DNA of 64,000 bases, taken from positions 194,274-258,273 of the forward strand of contig BDDD01001786.1 in assembly GCA_001972305.1 (NCBI GenBank), in the 5' to 3' direction. Positions 48,620-59,689 of this stretch are shown one piece after another. Both the position numbers and the translations under genes were made by a program. The stretch comes from Cephalotus follicularis. Taxonomy: Eukaryota; Streptophyta; Magnoliopsida; Oxalidales; Cephalotaceae. The notes beneath the pieces were generated by a model, which worked only from the letters and a program-made list of their open reading frames with translations, was not told the origin of the DNA and made no database searches. The first letter of the stretch is position 1. Each line of letters opens with the position of its first letter.

Positions 48620-50605
48620 TCTATTTTGCCCCTTTTTAGATTTAGTGACCTTAGAAAAGTGCTTAGCATAAAAATGTGTTGTTTTTAAGGATCTATTTGT
48701 TATATTTTTATGCTTGGAATAGACTACTTTGGTTGTGTTTTATTGATTTTCAGGTACAACGGCAAAATCATCAAAGTGCATAAATACTTGTCAAATTGGT
48801 GCAAATTGAAGATAAAAAGATTAAAGCTTTGAAATTGACTGAGTTCTGTAGAAGTTGCTAGCAAAGCGTCGACGTGTTCATTCAAAGCATTGACGCCTAT
48901 CTCTAAAGCGCTGACGGGTTCATTAAAAGCGTCGACGCTTAAGAGCTTCTCTGCCATTCTCTGCTCTGCTAGTCTGCACTTCATGGTTTGCTATGCTCAA
49001 CACTTCAAGTCTGGTCTGCTACTGCACTTCATAGTCAGCCCCATTACTAACACCTCAAGTCTGGTCCAACCATCATCCATGTCTGCTCTGGTCTGGTGAT
49101 CTGCCTTCGCTATGCTCTGCTCAAAACAATTAGTCTGCTCTGGTATGCTCGGTAACTCGGCTCTCCATGGTCTGCTCTGGTTCAACAAATACCTCAAGTC
49201 TACTCGGCAAAGTTTACACGTCAAAGTCTACTATGCTATATTCATTTATGCTCTGCATTGATGTATATGGATGGTATGCTATTCTGCAACTTGCTCAGGA
49301 GGTCTGTCGACAAACTATTCAAGCTCTGCCTTCACTGAAATGAGGTCTACCTTGGCGTCATGAAGTCTGATTTCAACATTCAACGCGTCGATGCCTTGCT
49401 AGATACCGTCGATGCTTAACCATTCAAGAGCTAACTATTATATGCAAATGTCAGCGCTTTGGTTCAATACAAATGTTATAAGCCACAACGCTTACTTCGA
49501 AAGCATCGACGCTTGGTGGTCTGCTCTGCATAGTAAATTGTGCAAGTGAGCATGGTTTGGCCGACAATTATTGGAACTATTTAGAGCATTTGACTTTGTA
49601 ATTTAGGAAATTTTTTGTCGTAAATTAAGTAAGAATGTTGAGGGATTTTCTTTCCTTTTATGCATAGGATTGTGAGCCTGTATAAAAGGAAAAAGAAAAC
49701 CCTACAAACAGCAACCTTTCTCAACCGATTGTGGCCTCTTTTTCTTCTAGTTTTTACAGTTTTTATTACAATGTTTTCTAGCTAAACTTTCAAGCTTTTT
49801 AGGGTTAGAACAAACTATTAGATGTATTGATGAAACTCCATTAATAAAAATCCTTGAACCTTTGATTTTGTTCTTCAATTTTCTGACATCTCCCACACTT
49901 TGTATGTCTAATTAAAATCCACATACACTTTGTCTGTGAAGAAGAAAGTTTCTAAATAAATGGTGCTTTTAATGAAATCAATGGAAGTCTACTCATACGG
50001 TTTGTCATGCCGAACACACTCCATATAGACATAGCATGACTACTCATACAATTTGTCAATCAACTCACACTCCGTATAGACCTAGTATGACTACTCATAC
50101 GATTCTTCATCACAGTCACTCTCCGTATCGACCTAGCAGATGTTGATTACCAAGGTTTGAGCAATCAAGTAAGTGAGTTTTTCAATATAATCTATGGTGA
50201 GTTTCTATACCCTAAAACTGACTTTATCTTACTTATTTTATCAATTTATTTCTTGCTTAGATTAATCAATAGTATTTGCATGCTTTAATTTCTGTTATTT
50301 TGATTCAGAACGCATAATCGTTGACGCTTTGCATCAAAGTGTCAACGCTTTCAGTGTCTTTGTTTATTCACGTCGACACCTTTATTCATAGCGTCGATGC
50401 TTTTGTCGCCTATTTCAACTATTAGTTTATTTTTGCATATTTAGGAATAGATTTTGATAATAAACCTCAATTTTTCATACTTCGCCTAGGTTGAATATAT
50501 CATAACTGATTTAACTTGTTTCCTAGCGTTCGACCCATTACTGCACAACCGTGCACTTACGCTATAAATTTAATTCTTTTCAAAAATCGTGAATAGACGG
50601 TCAAA
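48620..50605. repeat. Insertion K in LTR X (unclassified, LTR-like), with palindromes
   Basis: Character changes near 48608-48620 and back to LTR X near 50605. The flanks AAAATGGT and GACGGTCAAAATG suggest a duplication (ATGGT/ACGGT) but not an exact one, and no TG...CA ends are seen. Palindrome units occur at 48864-48945, 49380-49510 and 50318-50405 (AAAGCGTCGACG, AACGCGTCGATGC, AAAGCATCGACGC, ACGTCGACACC). No coding region. Class uncertain. Confidence 0.45.
49989..50141. repeat. 51-bp minisatellite in K, 3 units
   Basis: Units start at 49989, 50040 and 50091: CTACTCATAC, then TTTGTCA, then CACTCCGTATAGACCTAG. Confidence 0.88.
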
Positions 50606-51360
50606 ATGATTTAATTTTGAGATATGTTGTTCTTATACATGTCTAGAAACTTTTCCTAAAGTTTTGTTTCAAACTTATTCGAAAAAGGTTGTGAAAATCA
50701 AACGTTAGACCGTTAGGGGTTTTGGGGAAAAATCCCGTTTTTTGTCACCTGTAGTCTGACAATCGAATGGAGAAGGATTTCCTCCAGTCGACTGATTATG
50801 TTCTGACATAATGCATTTGACTAGAGAAGGAATTCTACTAGTCGACTACAGTGCAATTTCAGGCCATAGTTTTCATAGTTTAGCGAGTTGTGCTCGTTTT
50901 TTCGAACGGTTTTTAACGAGAGTCTTCCCAGGCTCAAATGTCTATCTTATGAATATATTTTATCAAAATTTAACATCCTTTTCAAAATATGCAAACATAT
51001 GGTTTCAAAAGATCTAAGTTTGACGTTTTACGAAGATTTCTCCGAAATAGCTTTTTTGAGGCTTTTCAGCTATTTTTCTCAAATGACCTTCAACGAGAGC
51101 CTTCCGAGTGTGACCTTTCTCCGAAGTAGTCCGTTTGAGACCTTTCTCTTGATTCTCTAAAACGATCTCCTTCATGGTACTTCCAAGTGTGAATATAACT
51201 TATGTAAACATATTTTACATTGAGTGATGATTCTTTTAAAAAAAAATCTACATGTCATAGTGAAGAATAACTACTAGTCAGGTGTGAGGTGTCGATCTAC
51301 CATCGGCTAAGCCCTTTGATAGAGTTACTCATAGTACATGATTGGTAGAGCCTCATGACT

Positions 51361-51885
51361 AACCTTTGATTTGTTGATATCCTGAAAATATGGGGTTAGA
51401 GGTCTCATCCTTGATCTGTTGATAACCTGAAAATATGGGATTCGAGAATCGTGTTGAGATACTATCGATGAACTGATAGATGACTGATTGACTAACCCTT
51501 GAACTTTTGATATCCTAAAAAAGTGAGGTTAGATGTCTAATCCTTGATCTGTTGACATGCTGAAAAGGTGGGATTTAGACACGTACGAATAGGGATGCCA
51601 CGAGACTAACCCTTGAGATGTTTACCATCCTGAAAATGTGGGGTTAGATGTCTTGTCCAAGAGCTATTTACTATCCTGAAAAGGTGGGACTGACACTCAC
51701 ATTAGGTCATGGTATTCTATGGATATCATGATATCGCTTGAGTAGATCAGTAACTAGTTGAGTACCTATAGAGCTACCTATAGATAGTTAGTTCTAATTG
51801 GACCTATCACTCTACGATAGGCATCTAGATGCCCTAACCCTTAAGCTGTTTACCATACTGAAAAGGTGGGGTTTAGGCTTATAGA
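51361..51885. repeat. Degenerate minisatellite in LTR X, about 8 units
   Basis: Recurrent phrase CCTTGATCTGTTGATATCC followed by TGAAAAGGTGGGGTTAGA. Units often come in pairs separated by unrelated sequence. Confidence 0.8.
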
Positions 51886-53553
51886 TTTTGATTGTTAGGT
51901 TAAGCACTTATATATACTAGTACGAGACAGTGTATATATCTAGTCAACCTCATGATTGTCCGATAGATGGATGGATAAAAGTGAATATATAGGTTAAAGA
52001 ATTATGTATATACCGGTATGGGACGGTTATATACATGATTCTGTAGCCAGAATTGTTATCATGCATCCTACCATGACATATTTATAACTGTGGTTACTGT
52101 TCATGCATACCATGGATATACTGTTATATATATGCATTCATTCTTTATGCATCGGGTTACGTCCTACTTGAGCGTATGGCTAACCCATCCTTCGGGATAG
52201 GCATCTATTATGTTCAGATATGGATGGATCAGGGGCTACCGACAGTGGTCAAGGACAAAGAGATTAGTGACAGATGGGATGTAAGGAGCAGGTTTTATGG
52301 GTGATTTTACTTTATGATTTATTGTACAATTTGTATGAGATGATGGAATTGTACTGTAATAAACATAAGCTTGAATGTTTAAGATTTTTAAGGGATATGG
52401 GGTTTGTGTTATATAAGATTGCAATGTATTGATGTTTAAGCATCGTTGAATGGATACACATATATGTTATGTTAAAGTTTTAAATTATCATGGTTTTTTT
52501 GTTGAATAGAATAGACTTATCCAGTACCCAACTCATAGATTAAGTGGCCGAACTAACGTTTGGTTATGTCTCAGACCCCTACGGGTACTGGGTGTCATAG
52601 ATTGTGTCCTAAATTATGGCAAAGACCACATGTCTGTCATGTCTACTCACCCTCCCTGGCATCCATCTCATTGTGAAAACGGATAGATTGAGGCTTGCCT
52701 TTCTTATTTCTCCTCAAAACCAGATATGGAACAAGAATCGGCCCATCGTACACTGGCCAAGTGGTTCTATCAGGTACTAGGTGAAAAGTAGGAGCCCAGG
52801 TGTTCACGTGATTTTGAATCGAATACTGTTTTGACACAAAACCGCTAGGATCAAGATTACGCGAACCACAAGCAGCAAGAACGTGAGAACACAGATAGTG
52901 ATAGATCCTCCACTCGTTGCAGGTGCATGATATTCTGTCCAAATCAACCACATGCGACTCTCTCATACTGGAATGTCCACGATAGCGTTTCGTCCTGTAG
53001 CAGACTTAAAAAACACCAAGTCTGTCATGGAACATCACATCCTCATAAGTACCGGTAAGCTGGCGCAATCCATGAAGTTTTGCATCTATCGTGGGAGTAA
53101 ATCTGACTCCTAATGCCATGCGGCATGACCGTCATGTCGTATGATAACAAAATATCTATTTGACCTGTAGAAGCTTAGCTGCACTAATGCTGTAATGGGA
53201 AAACCGCGAGCACCCTTTAAGACACCATTATAAATCTTGACCATATTTGTCGTAATGTCTCCCCGTCTTCTTCCTTTGGTCATATAGCAATTTTCATTTG
53301 TCACGAGGAATATTGTTAAGCCACCGGGCAACACATCCTTCTTCAACATCCTCAATCTTCTCCAATTGGCTATCGAATTGTCTTTATTGAGTTGCTACAG
53401 CCATCGAATAGACTGTGGTCTTCAAAGCCTTGCTCTTGAATGTTGTGTTGAAATTACTAGCCAAGTGTCTCATGCAGAATTGGTGATATTTATATGGTTC
53501 TTTCCATCCCATATGCTCATCTTGCATTGCATTTATGATTTCAAAATGCCTAT

Positions 53554-56023
53554 TGTTAGATATGGGGTGACCCACAAGCTACTGGACTGTTGTACTTGTA
53601 TATCACTCTTATATATGCAATCTTAATTCCATGTTATGTTACATTGTGCATATTCCCAGTTATTATGGCAAGCCATATGTATAGTATCCCAATCATGTTA
53701 TTATTGTAGAGACAGTTTAATTTATATTAACTGTAAACACATATGGCACCATGTCGTTCAAAGGGTTGGATGTCGTGCCTAGGACAATGAGAACGATTAC
53801 CTTACTCCCTTTTGACTAAATGTTCCAAGTTGTAGGTTCACTTTCTTAGGAAAATTGATGAATCGGATAGACTTGCCACGATTGAGCTTTACCTCCGAAG
53901 TTAGAATGAGGGTGGTTATCTCGTTACCACTGGGGGTGATCCCTAAAGCCAATGCAAGGTGCATACTTGGAACATGTTCACTGAACCGACCCACCATAGG
54001 AATCCTATTTGGATAGTCACTTACTTGTGTCAATAGTGATTCCTATCTATATCGGTATTGTGTAGTCAGGCCATACGTGACCTGCGTTGTTCCTTAGACC
54101 TGAGCGGCTGCTTAGCATTGTATAGTGACTACCTGGCTTTGATTTCTGCCTTACCCAGCTTTAGCCACGAGCTGACAAACGGGTTGTCTTTAGGCCTTAT
54201 GGAATCTATATGCGAATACGAGCGACTGGGTAATAAGGGATCGTCACACTCTTAGTAAGGGTGATCGAATCTATATTATTTGTGTCCATTACAGACTTGG
54301 ATAAACCTGGCCAGGTGCCAGCGGACTGGGAACTAGGTTTCCGGGGAGGTCTGCCAATAGTCGCAATGTGATCAAAGATTTATAGTCATCGCGGATTTAT
54401 CTAGGGTTGACACTTATCCTTACCCTAGGCGGCGGTCAGAGCCAAGGATGATGAGGGAAACGCTACACGCAAACTGATGACCGCATAAAGTACTGGTCAA
54501 CTGAAATCGACTGATCAATGTGGAAATTAATTTAGAATTGATTCCACAGATCCGGAAGATATTGGATATCATTCCGGGACTATTGAGATAGTCTGGGACT
54601 ATATGGATGTCGTACCGGAATCCTAGGATGTTTCGTGAATCTATCGTCGTACCGGATTACGAGTTGGGCTTTCGGGTCCCACCTGATTATTTGATTTTTT
54701 GACATATGTTGGACATATGTCAATGTGAGGATGGCATCTTGGAGATGTTACTTTGCAAGAGTATTTTAATTTGCTGGACAATTGTCACATCCTTGAAGTA
54801 GGGTCTTAGCATCACCATAATAAAATATTCTAGTCAAAAGATTGAGTGTTGAATAAGTAAGCACTTGGGTGCATGTAAGAGAGAGCATGGGGCGGCTTGG
54901 GCTTGAAATATGCTAGGCACATTTGGGTCGAACCCTAGCCTTGTGCAAGGCACAAGTTCGGCCGCCCCAATTCCCATATGAGCCCATTTGAATGTGTTTG
55001 AATGTGGTCAAAGTCTGAGTGTTGGACACTCAAACTTATGACAAAGTATGGGTCAAGTTATGGGCACTTATGACAAAGTATGGTTTGAGGTATGGTTGCC
55101 CCTTTTGTCATTGAGTTTGGCTGGCTTTGGGAAGAGAATTAAGAGACATTAGAGTCTCAATTTGGACACACAACACATTACTCTCTCAGCCCTCTTTTTG
55201 GCCGTGCACTACCTCTCTCTCTTTCTTCTTCCTTTTCTACTCTATCCTCTAGTATTGGCCATTGGAGAAGGAAGCTTGGAGCTTCAAGAAGGAAGACAGC
55301 ACTCACTCTCTTCTCACTCTCCCTTTGATCATTATAGGTAGAGATACATTGCATCTTGCATTGTATCTTTGCATCTTGCATTGTATCTTTGCTTGTCTTG
55401 ATCTCTAGTTTTAGGGCTTGGAACTCCCCTTGCAACAAAGGTTCCTTGGAGGACATTTAATCCTTGGAATCTTGCATGTTAAGTGGTTGTTAGTTCCATA
55501 TTTATTTTGAGTATGTTAAGAGAATTTTTGGCCCCCTTTGGAAGCACTTGTACCCGCGGGTTTTTGGAGAAGCTTGAAGCCCAAGGAAAGAGCTTTGGAT
55601 AGTAGAAGTGTTGAGCGATTAAAGCTTGAAGGAAGGAGTTGTTACTTGGAGGTAATGGCACCTAAACATTCTTCTCCTTTTCTCTTGTAGTTTCGGGATT
55701 TAGCTAGGGTTTGATAACCCAAGTTGAACCCTTAGGGTTTTGTAGTGAAACCCTAACCAAACCCCTTATTAGTCACGGGCTTTGTTGGTTAAGCTGAAGC
55801 TAGGGTTTGGTAACCCTAGCTTCAACCCGTGGCACATGCATGCTTGATATGGTTGTATGTGGTTCAATTGGTTGCTAATTAGAGATCCTTGGATAGGTTT
55901 GGACATTTATGGACAAAGATTATTAGGTTCCCATTGCTTTGAGCAACTTTGGTTGAAAAATCAAAGTTGAGCACTCTTGACACCTATGACGTAAAATGAC
56001 CTAAACCTCTGAAATGTCTTACA
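53554..56023. repeat. Solo LTR L (2470 bp) inside the MULE transposase
   Basis: Perfect target duplication CCTAT at 53549-53553 and 56024-56028. The plus strand begins TGTTAGATATGG and ends AATGTCTTACA. Orientation is ambiguous: the minus-strand start TGTAAGACATTTC resembles the coding-strand start of related LTRs, but a CT-rich leader followed by GGAAGCTTGGAGCTTCAAG (55190-55290) resembles LTR E and X leaders read on plus. A 20-bp duplication (GCATCTTGCATTGTATCTTT) is at 55351-55391. No palindrome array was seen. Confidence 0.82.
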
Positions 56024-57084
56024 CCTATCAGAAATGACAGTCAAACCATGCCTACTAGTAACCCTCAGTAGCAAGTTAGCCATAAACCACGCCCAAGTGT
56101 CATTCGATTCACCTTCCGTGATAGCAAAAGCCAATGGAAATAATTGTCCATTCCCATAAATACCAACAACAATGAGCAATTTTCCTTTCTACTTCCCATA
56201 TAGATGGATGTCATTGACGCATATAATTAGTCTGCAATATTTGAAAGCCTCGATGACAGCACTGAATGCCGAGAAAACCCGCTGGAAAACCCGTACTCCT
56301 GGTTTGCCTGACCCTGCCATGTGCCATATTACAACGTTGCCCATATTAGAAGCTTCCATCGCAGCCATTCACTTGGGAAAAAGTCTGTGCGATGCATCCC
56401 AATCACCGAATAAATCAACCATGGCCAATTTTTTTCTGAGCTAGGCTTTCTTGTATGAAATCGTGTAATGATATTGTTGCTTGATCATTGCAATAATCAC
56501 AGAAATGTTAATGTTAAACTGTGCTTTGAAGATTTCCCTCAATTCATCAACCACAAAATGAGAATCTATCTGTCTGTGATCTTGTGAAATGATCGCATTA
56601 AGACAAGTGTGTGGACCCTCTAGTTTGGAAATCCTCCAAAAATCGTGGCCTTGATGCAATGATGTTATGAATTTCCAGGTGCAAGAACCTTCTTGATTAC
56701 ATTTTAATCTCAACCAACCATGATCAGATTGCAAGACTTTATATTGAGTATGAGCCCCCAAGTGGTACAACTTTATCGCATGCACTAACTCCGCCTTGCT
56801 TGCAAATTGCGCACCAACAAACAAATTTTCACGTTCAATCTGGGGTTGTACTTGTTGTTGCACCCATTGACTGGACATCATTCTGCTCGGCCAGTCAACA
56901 TTTTCAAATTCAGGGAGAATGTTCCCCTGAAATGCTGACGATGGCCCGACCTCTATACTTTCATAAAATTGGGATGGATAGACAGAAGACTGCTTAACAT
57001 TCATGAACTCATACTCATCAACATCCTCGTTCTCTAGCATTAAGTCAATGTCTTCATCATCGTCATTGTTGTAATGTATGGCAA

Positions 57085-58230
57085 CCTTTAACTAAGAACT
57101 TTGTATGCGGAAAATACAAGTTAAACTATGAAACTAAACAATCACACAAGAACAATGAAATAATAACAATTAAAGAGTTAAGGGATAGAAAGTGCAAACA
57201 AATTTATAGTGGTTCGGCAAATCCGTGCCTACGTCCACTTCCTCAAGAATCCCTTGAGTTTCCACTAGAATCCCCTAGCAACCTTTGATTTTCGGCTTAC
57301 GGGTGCAAATCAAAGAAACCACCTTTACAATTGATTTTGGCTTACGGGTGCAAATCAATCAAAACACCTTACAAGGGTTCACTCCCCTCTTTTACAATGG
57401 ATGATAGAAATGGTTTTGGTTTGTGTTTACAATAACCTCTAAAAGGTTGGATATGAAAGTGTAAACTAGTTACAAGCTTTGGGTATGAAAGTGTAAAACT
57501 CTAGCTTGTTGTCTTTCTCTTGTGAATGTAGATGTGCAAGTTGAGATTTTGAGATTGGATGTTCAAATGTTGTTTCCTTGGTCACTTGTTTCTTAAATCT
57601 TCATTCTTGGCTTGTTTTTATAGCTTCATTTAGTTTCTAGCCGTTGGTGAAGAAATAGATCCGTTGGGGAAGTGTTGAAACTTGTTGCATAAAGAATGGC
57701 TCTTAAAAACAAGTTCTGACATTGTTCCTGCAGTCCAAAGCGTCGACGGAGTAGCCTTAAGCGTCGACGGTCATGTGACCGTTGGGGCTCCCAAATTTGA
57801 AATCTCGGCTTAAAGCGTAGGCGTTCCATTGCTGATGTCGACCACCAGATAAAGCGCGGACGCTTAGACTTGAGCGTCGACGCTTAGTCACATTTTAATT
57901 GCCATTTCTTCTCTGCCTGAGACGGCAGACACTTTGCACTAAGCGCATCCGCTTTGAGCATCAAAGCGCAGACGCTTGAATTTGAGCGTCGACGCTTGGA
58001 GTGTTATTTCCAATTCTCCAAGTGCTTCACCGGTAGACGCTTTGTTCTTGTCTCGACCGTCAGTCAAAGCGCAGACGCTTTAATGCTGGGCGTCGACGGT
58101 CTGGGCAGTTTTCTGCATAATTCTTGCTGGTTTATTTTGCTTATATCTTTTCTTGCACAGAAGGTTTCTTGCACATAGAGTAGCAAAGTTAAATGCAAAT
58201 TTGTAATCATTAAAACTTAGGAATGAGACT
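57085..58230. repeat. Repeat G2 (same family as G1), inserted in the MULE transposase gene
   Basis: Starts CTAAGAACTTTG and ends AAAACTTAG, short inverted ends. It shares with G1 the phrases AGTTAAGGGATAGA, TTTATAGTGGTTCG and CCTACGTCCACTTCC, then a repeated CTTACGGGTGCAAATCAA, and a palindrome array at 57737-58110. Flanking coding sequence of the MULE transposase lies on both sides. Confidence 0.6.
57737..58110. repeat. TCGA-palindrome array in repeat G2
   Basis: About nine units: AAAGCGTCGACGG, AAGCGTCGACGG, AAAGCGTAGGCG, AAGCGCGGACGC, GAGCGTCGACGC (twice), AAAGCGCAGACGC (twice) and GGGCGTCGACGG. Two spellings alternate: GTCGAC and GCAGAC/GCGGAC. Confidence 0.75.
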
Positions 58231-58485
58231 TAAAAGTCAACAGTCAGCCTCATAATGAAGATCGTTATGACTTACTGTTTCTACGCTAAGAGCGTATAAA
58301 TCCTTACTATAAACCATAGAAGGAATGGCATCCAAGTTAACAGGATTCGGATCTATATCTCTCTGAAAACACATCACAAATATATTATAAATAACTGTAT
58401 CAAATATCAATTAAAAAAACATTTCTAACTCATGTGTCAAATATATCAAAATCAAATAATAATAATAATACCAAGTTCATGTAAA

Positions 58486-58523
<38 letters not shown>

Positions 58524-58925
58524 ATCTTCACTAAAGCATGTAGAAGTAATAATAAATTAGTAATAATAAACCAGATGCATGTAGAACTGATGGTAGATAC
58601 AGATCATTTTCAAATCTGAAAAAGTAACAATAATAAGTACTTAAAAAAACACATCAAATTAATTAATAGAAAATTAACAAATAAAAACTCTAACCGATTA
58701 AATAAAAAAATTAAATAATAGTAACCCTCATGTATAAATATTAATAATACGTCTTCACTAATGCATGTAGAAGTAATAATAAACTAGATAAACACATTAA
58801 AAAAACAACATAAAAGAGGGAGAGAGTGTGGTTACCGTACTTTTTGTTGTTGACTGTGGGTGATAGTCTAAGAGAGACCGATTGAAAGCGCACCACAAAG
58901 AGAGAGACCAGTTGAGAGCGCACCA

Positions 58926-58971
<46 letters not shown>

Positions 58972-59129
58972 GTATATGAGTATGAAAGTATGAGAGGGAG
59001 AGAGTGAGAGAGAGGAACGGTAGAGGGGAGCAGTTTATATAGATTTTGGTCAACTAACTTTTACTTAACTCTTAAACCACTATAGACGTTTCTTTACAAT
59101 TTTTGCACCTAACTTTCGGTTTTCTTACC
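58231..59129. other. MULE exon edge and AT-rich upstream region with microsatellites
   Basis: After the presumed exon at 58212-58362 there is no gene. 58489-58521 is an (AAT)n run. 58871-58930 is a 29-bp tandem duplication (GAGAGACC...GCGCACCACAAA), and 58930-58966 is (GA)n. On the minus strand the (CT)n tract lies upstream of the transposase and could be its leader. Confidence 0.5.
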
Positions 59130-59628
59130 TGATATGGGAAAAATTATACTCAAAAGATACCACCACGTGTCCTTTGGAAAACAAGACAAATGTTCTTCAA
59201 AGCTACAGACACATGGTTGGGTGTTTACAATCTGAACAGATAACGCACAATAACTCTTCGGCGTAAAATCAGGGAAATGGCGAGATACTCGGCAATTTTT
59301 AGGGGTACAATAATCATCTCCGCAAGTCAATCAAGGAAGTTACAACAAAGCACCACTATAAATACTATGAAGCAGCACTTTACACAGGTCCGCCATTTTT
59401 ATATATTCAAAGAACCTTGTTGTTGTTTTCTCTACCAATTCTGACTTAAGCATTGGAGAGTCCCCGGGAGTGAAACCTCCTGGATCTTCGTCTAGTTTCT
59501 TTTCTTTGCACAGGGAGGACAATCAAACACCATTCAAACACCGTTTCTCAGAGCATTCAGGGCGTTTCCTCTACAAATCATACCCTTACACGTAAGGGAC
59601 TTTTGTGTAGTTCATTTTTACATCAACA
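59130..59628 (+). repeat. Element N 5' LTR (about 499 bp)
   Basis: The end CATCAACA at 59628 is fixed by the primer site. The start TGATATGGGAAAAATT at 59130 is the best TG-beginning candidate but is unconfirmed without the other LTR. TATA box TATAAATAC is at 59357-59365, and GAGTCCCCGGGAGTGAAACC follows, a phrase seen in this group's leaders. Confidence 0.65.
59357..59365 (+). promoter_or_regulatory. Likely TATA box of the N LTR promoter
   Basis: TATAAATAC about 270 bp upstream of the LTR end. Confidence 0.6.
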
Positions 59629-59648
59629 GTTGGCGTCGTTTGTGGGAA
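59629..59648 (+). other. Element N primer binding site
   Basis: GTTGGCGTCGTTTGTGGGAA directly after the LTR. It matches the TTGGCGCCGTCTGTGGGAA form common in Tat-lineage elements with C-to-T differences. Confidence 0.75.
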
Positions 59649-59689
59649 ACGCTATAAAAAGTTTTCTACAAAAAAACACTATTGTAATC

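Larger units (their letters stand above)
39616..52599 (+). repeat. Solo LTR X, containing element H and insertion K
   Basis: Starts TGTAACGCCCC and ends TGGGTGTCATA (expected ...CACA or CACCA-like end altered). Flanking duplications are perfect: GATTG at 39611-39615 and 52600-52604. Pieces of X are 39616-39730, 48005 to about 48620 and about 50606-52599. It has a TATA box at 48212-48220, a (CT)n leader and a minisatellite (51361-51885). Two differently spelled TCGA palindromes (CAGTCGACTG, TAGTCGACTA) lie at 50796-50860. Confidence 0.8.
37960..58362 (-). mobile_element. MULE: Mutator-like element with transposase and PMD genes, opened by many insertions
   Basis: Minus-strand order: transposase exon (58362), repeat G2, transposase body (about 57090-56029), solo LTR L, transposase body (53553-52643), solo LTR X, then a PMD gene (39252-37960). 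Removing L and X by their 5-bp duplications restores continuity on the same strand. It leaves only about 400 bp between transposase and PMD gene, so both appear to belong to one element. Terminal inverted repeats were not identified, so the outer limits are the coding limits only. Confidence 0.65.
52643..58362 (-). pseudogene. MULE (MuDR-type) transposase gene, broken by L and G2
   Basis: It would catalyse cut-and-paste transposition. A likely exon begins after TTTTCAG near 58362 (RDIDPNPVNLDAIPSMVYS). 57040-56441 holds the MuDR N-terminal DNA-binding domain (FVGAQFASKAELVHAIKLY, GSCTWKF and GPHTC). 56179-56029 holds the MULE core (YGNGQLFPLAFAITEGE, TWAWF and LTVISDR). After solo LTR L the core continues (RHFEIINAMQDEH and YHQFCMRHLASNF; 53553-53384), then LKGARGFPITALVQLSFYR. 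The SWIM zinc finger CTCNEWRIYHYLCSH lies near 52930-52880. Stops and shifts occur near 53384, 53110 and 52970. The first catalytic Asp region upstream of 56179 is in poor frame. Confidence 0.8.

Noticed and set aside
53797-54033. 78-codon minus-strand frame in solo LTR L
   Set aside because: No domain. Position inside a bounded LTR makes a chance frame more likely.
58868-59053. Leu-Ser repeat frame resembling a membrane or secreted peptide
   Set aside because: Translation of a (CT)n tract and a 29-bp duplication.
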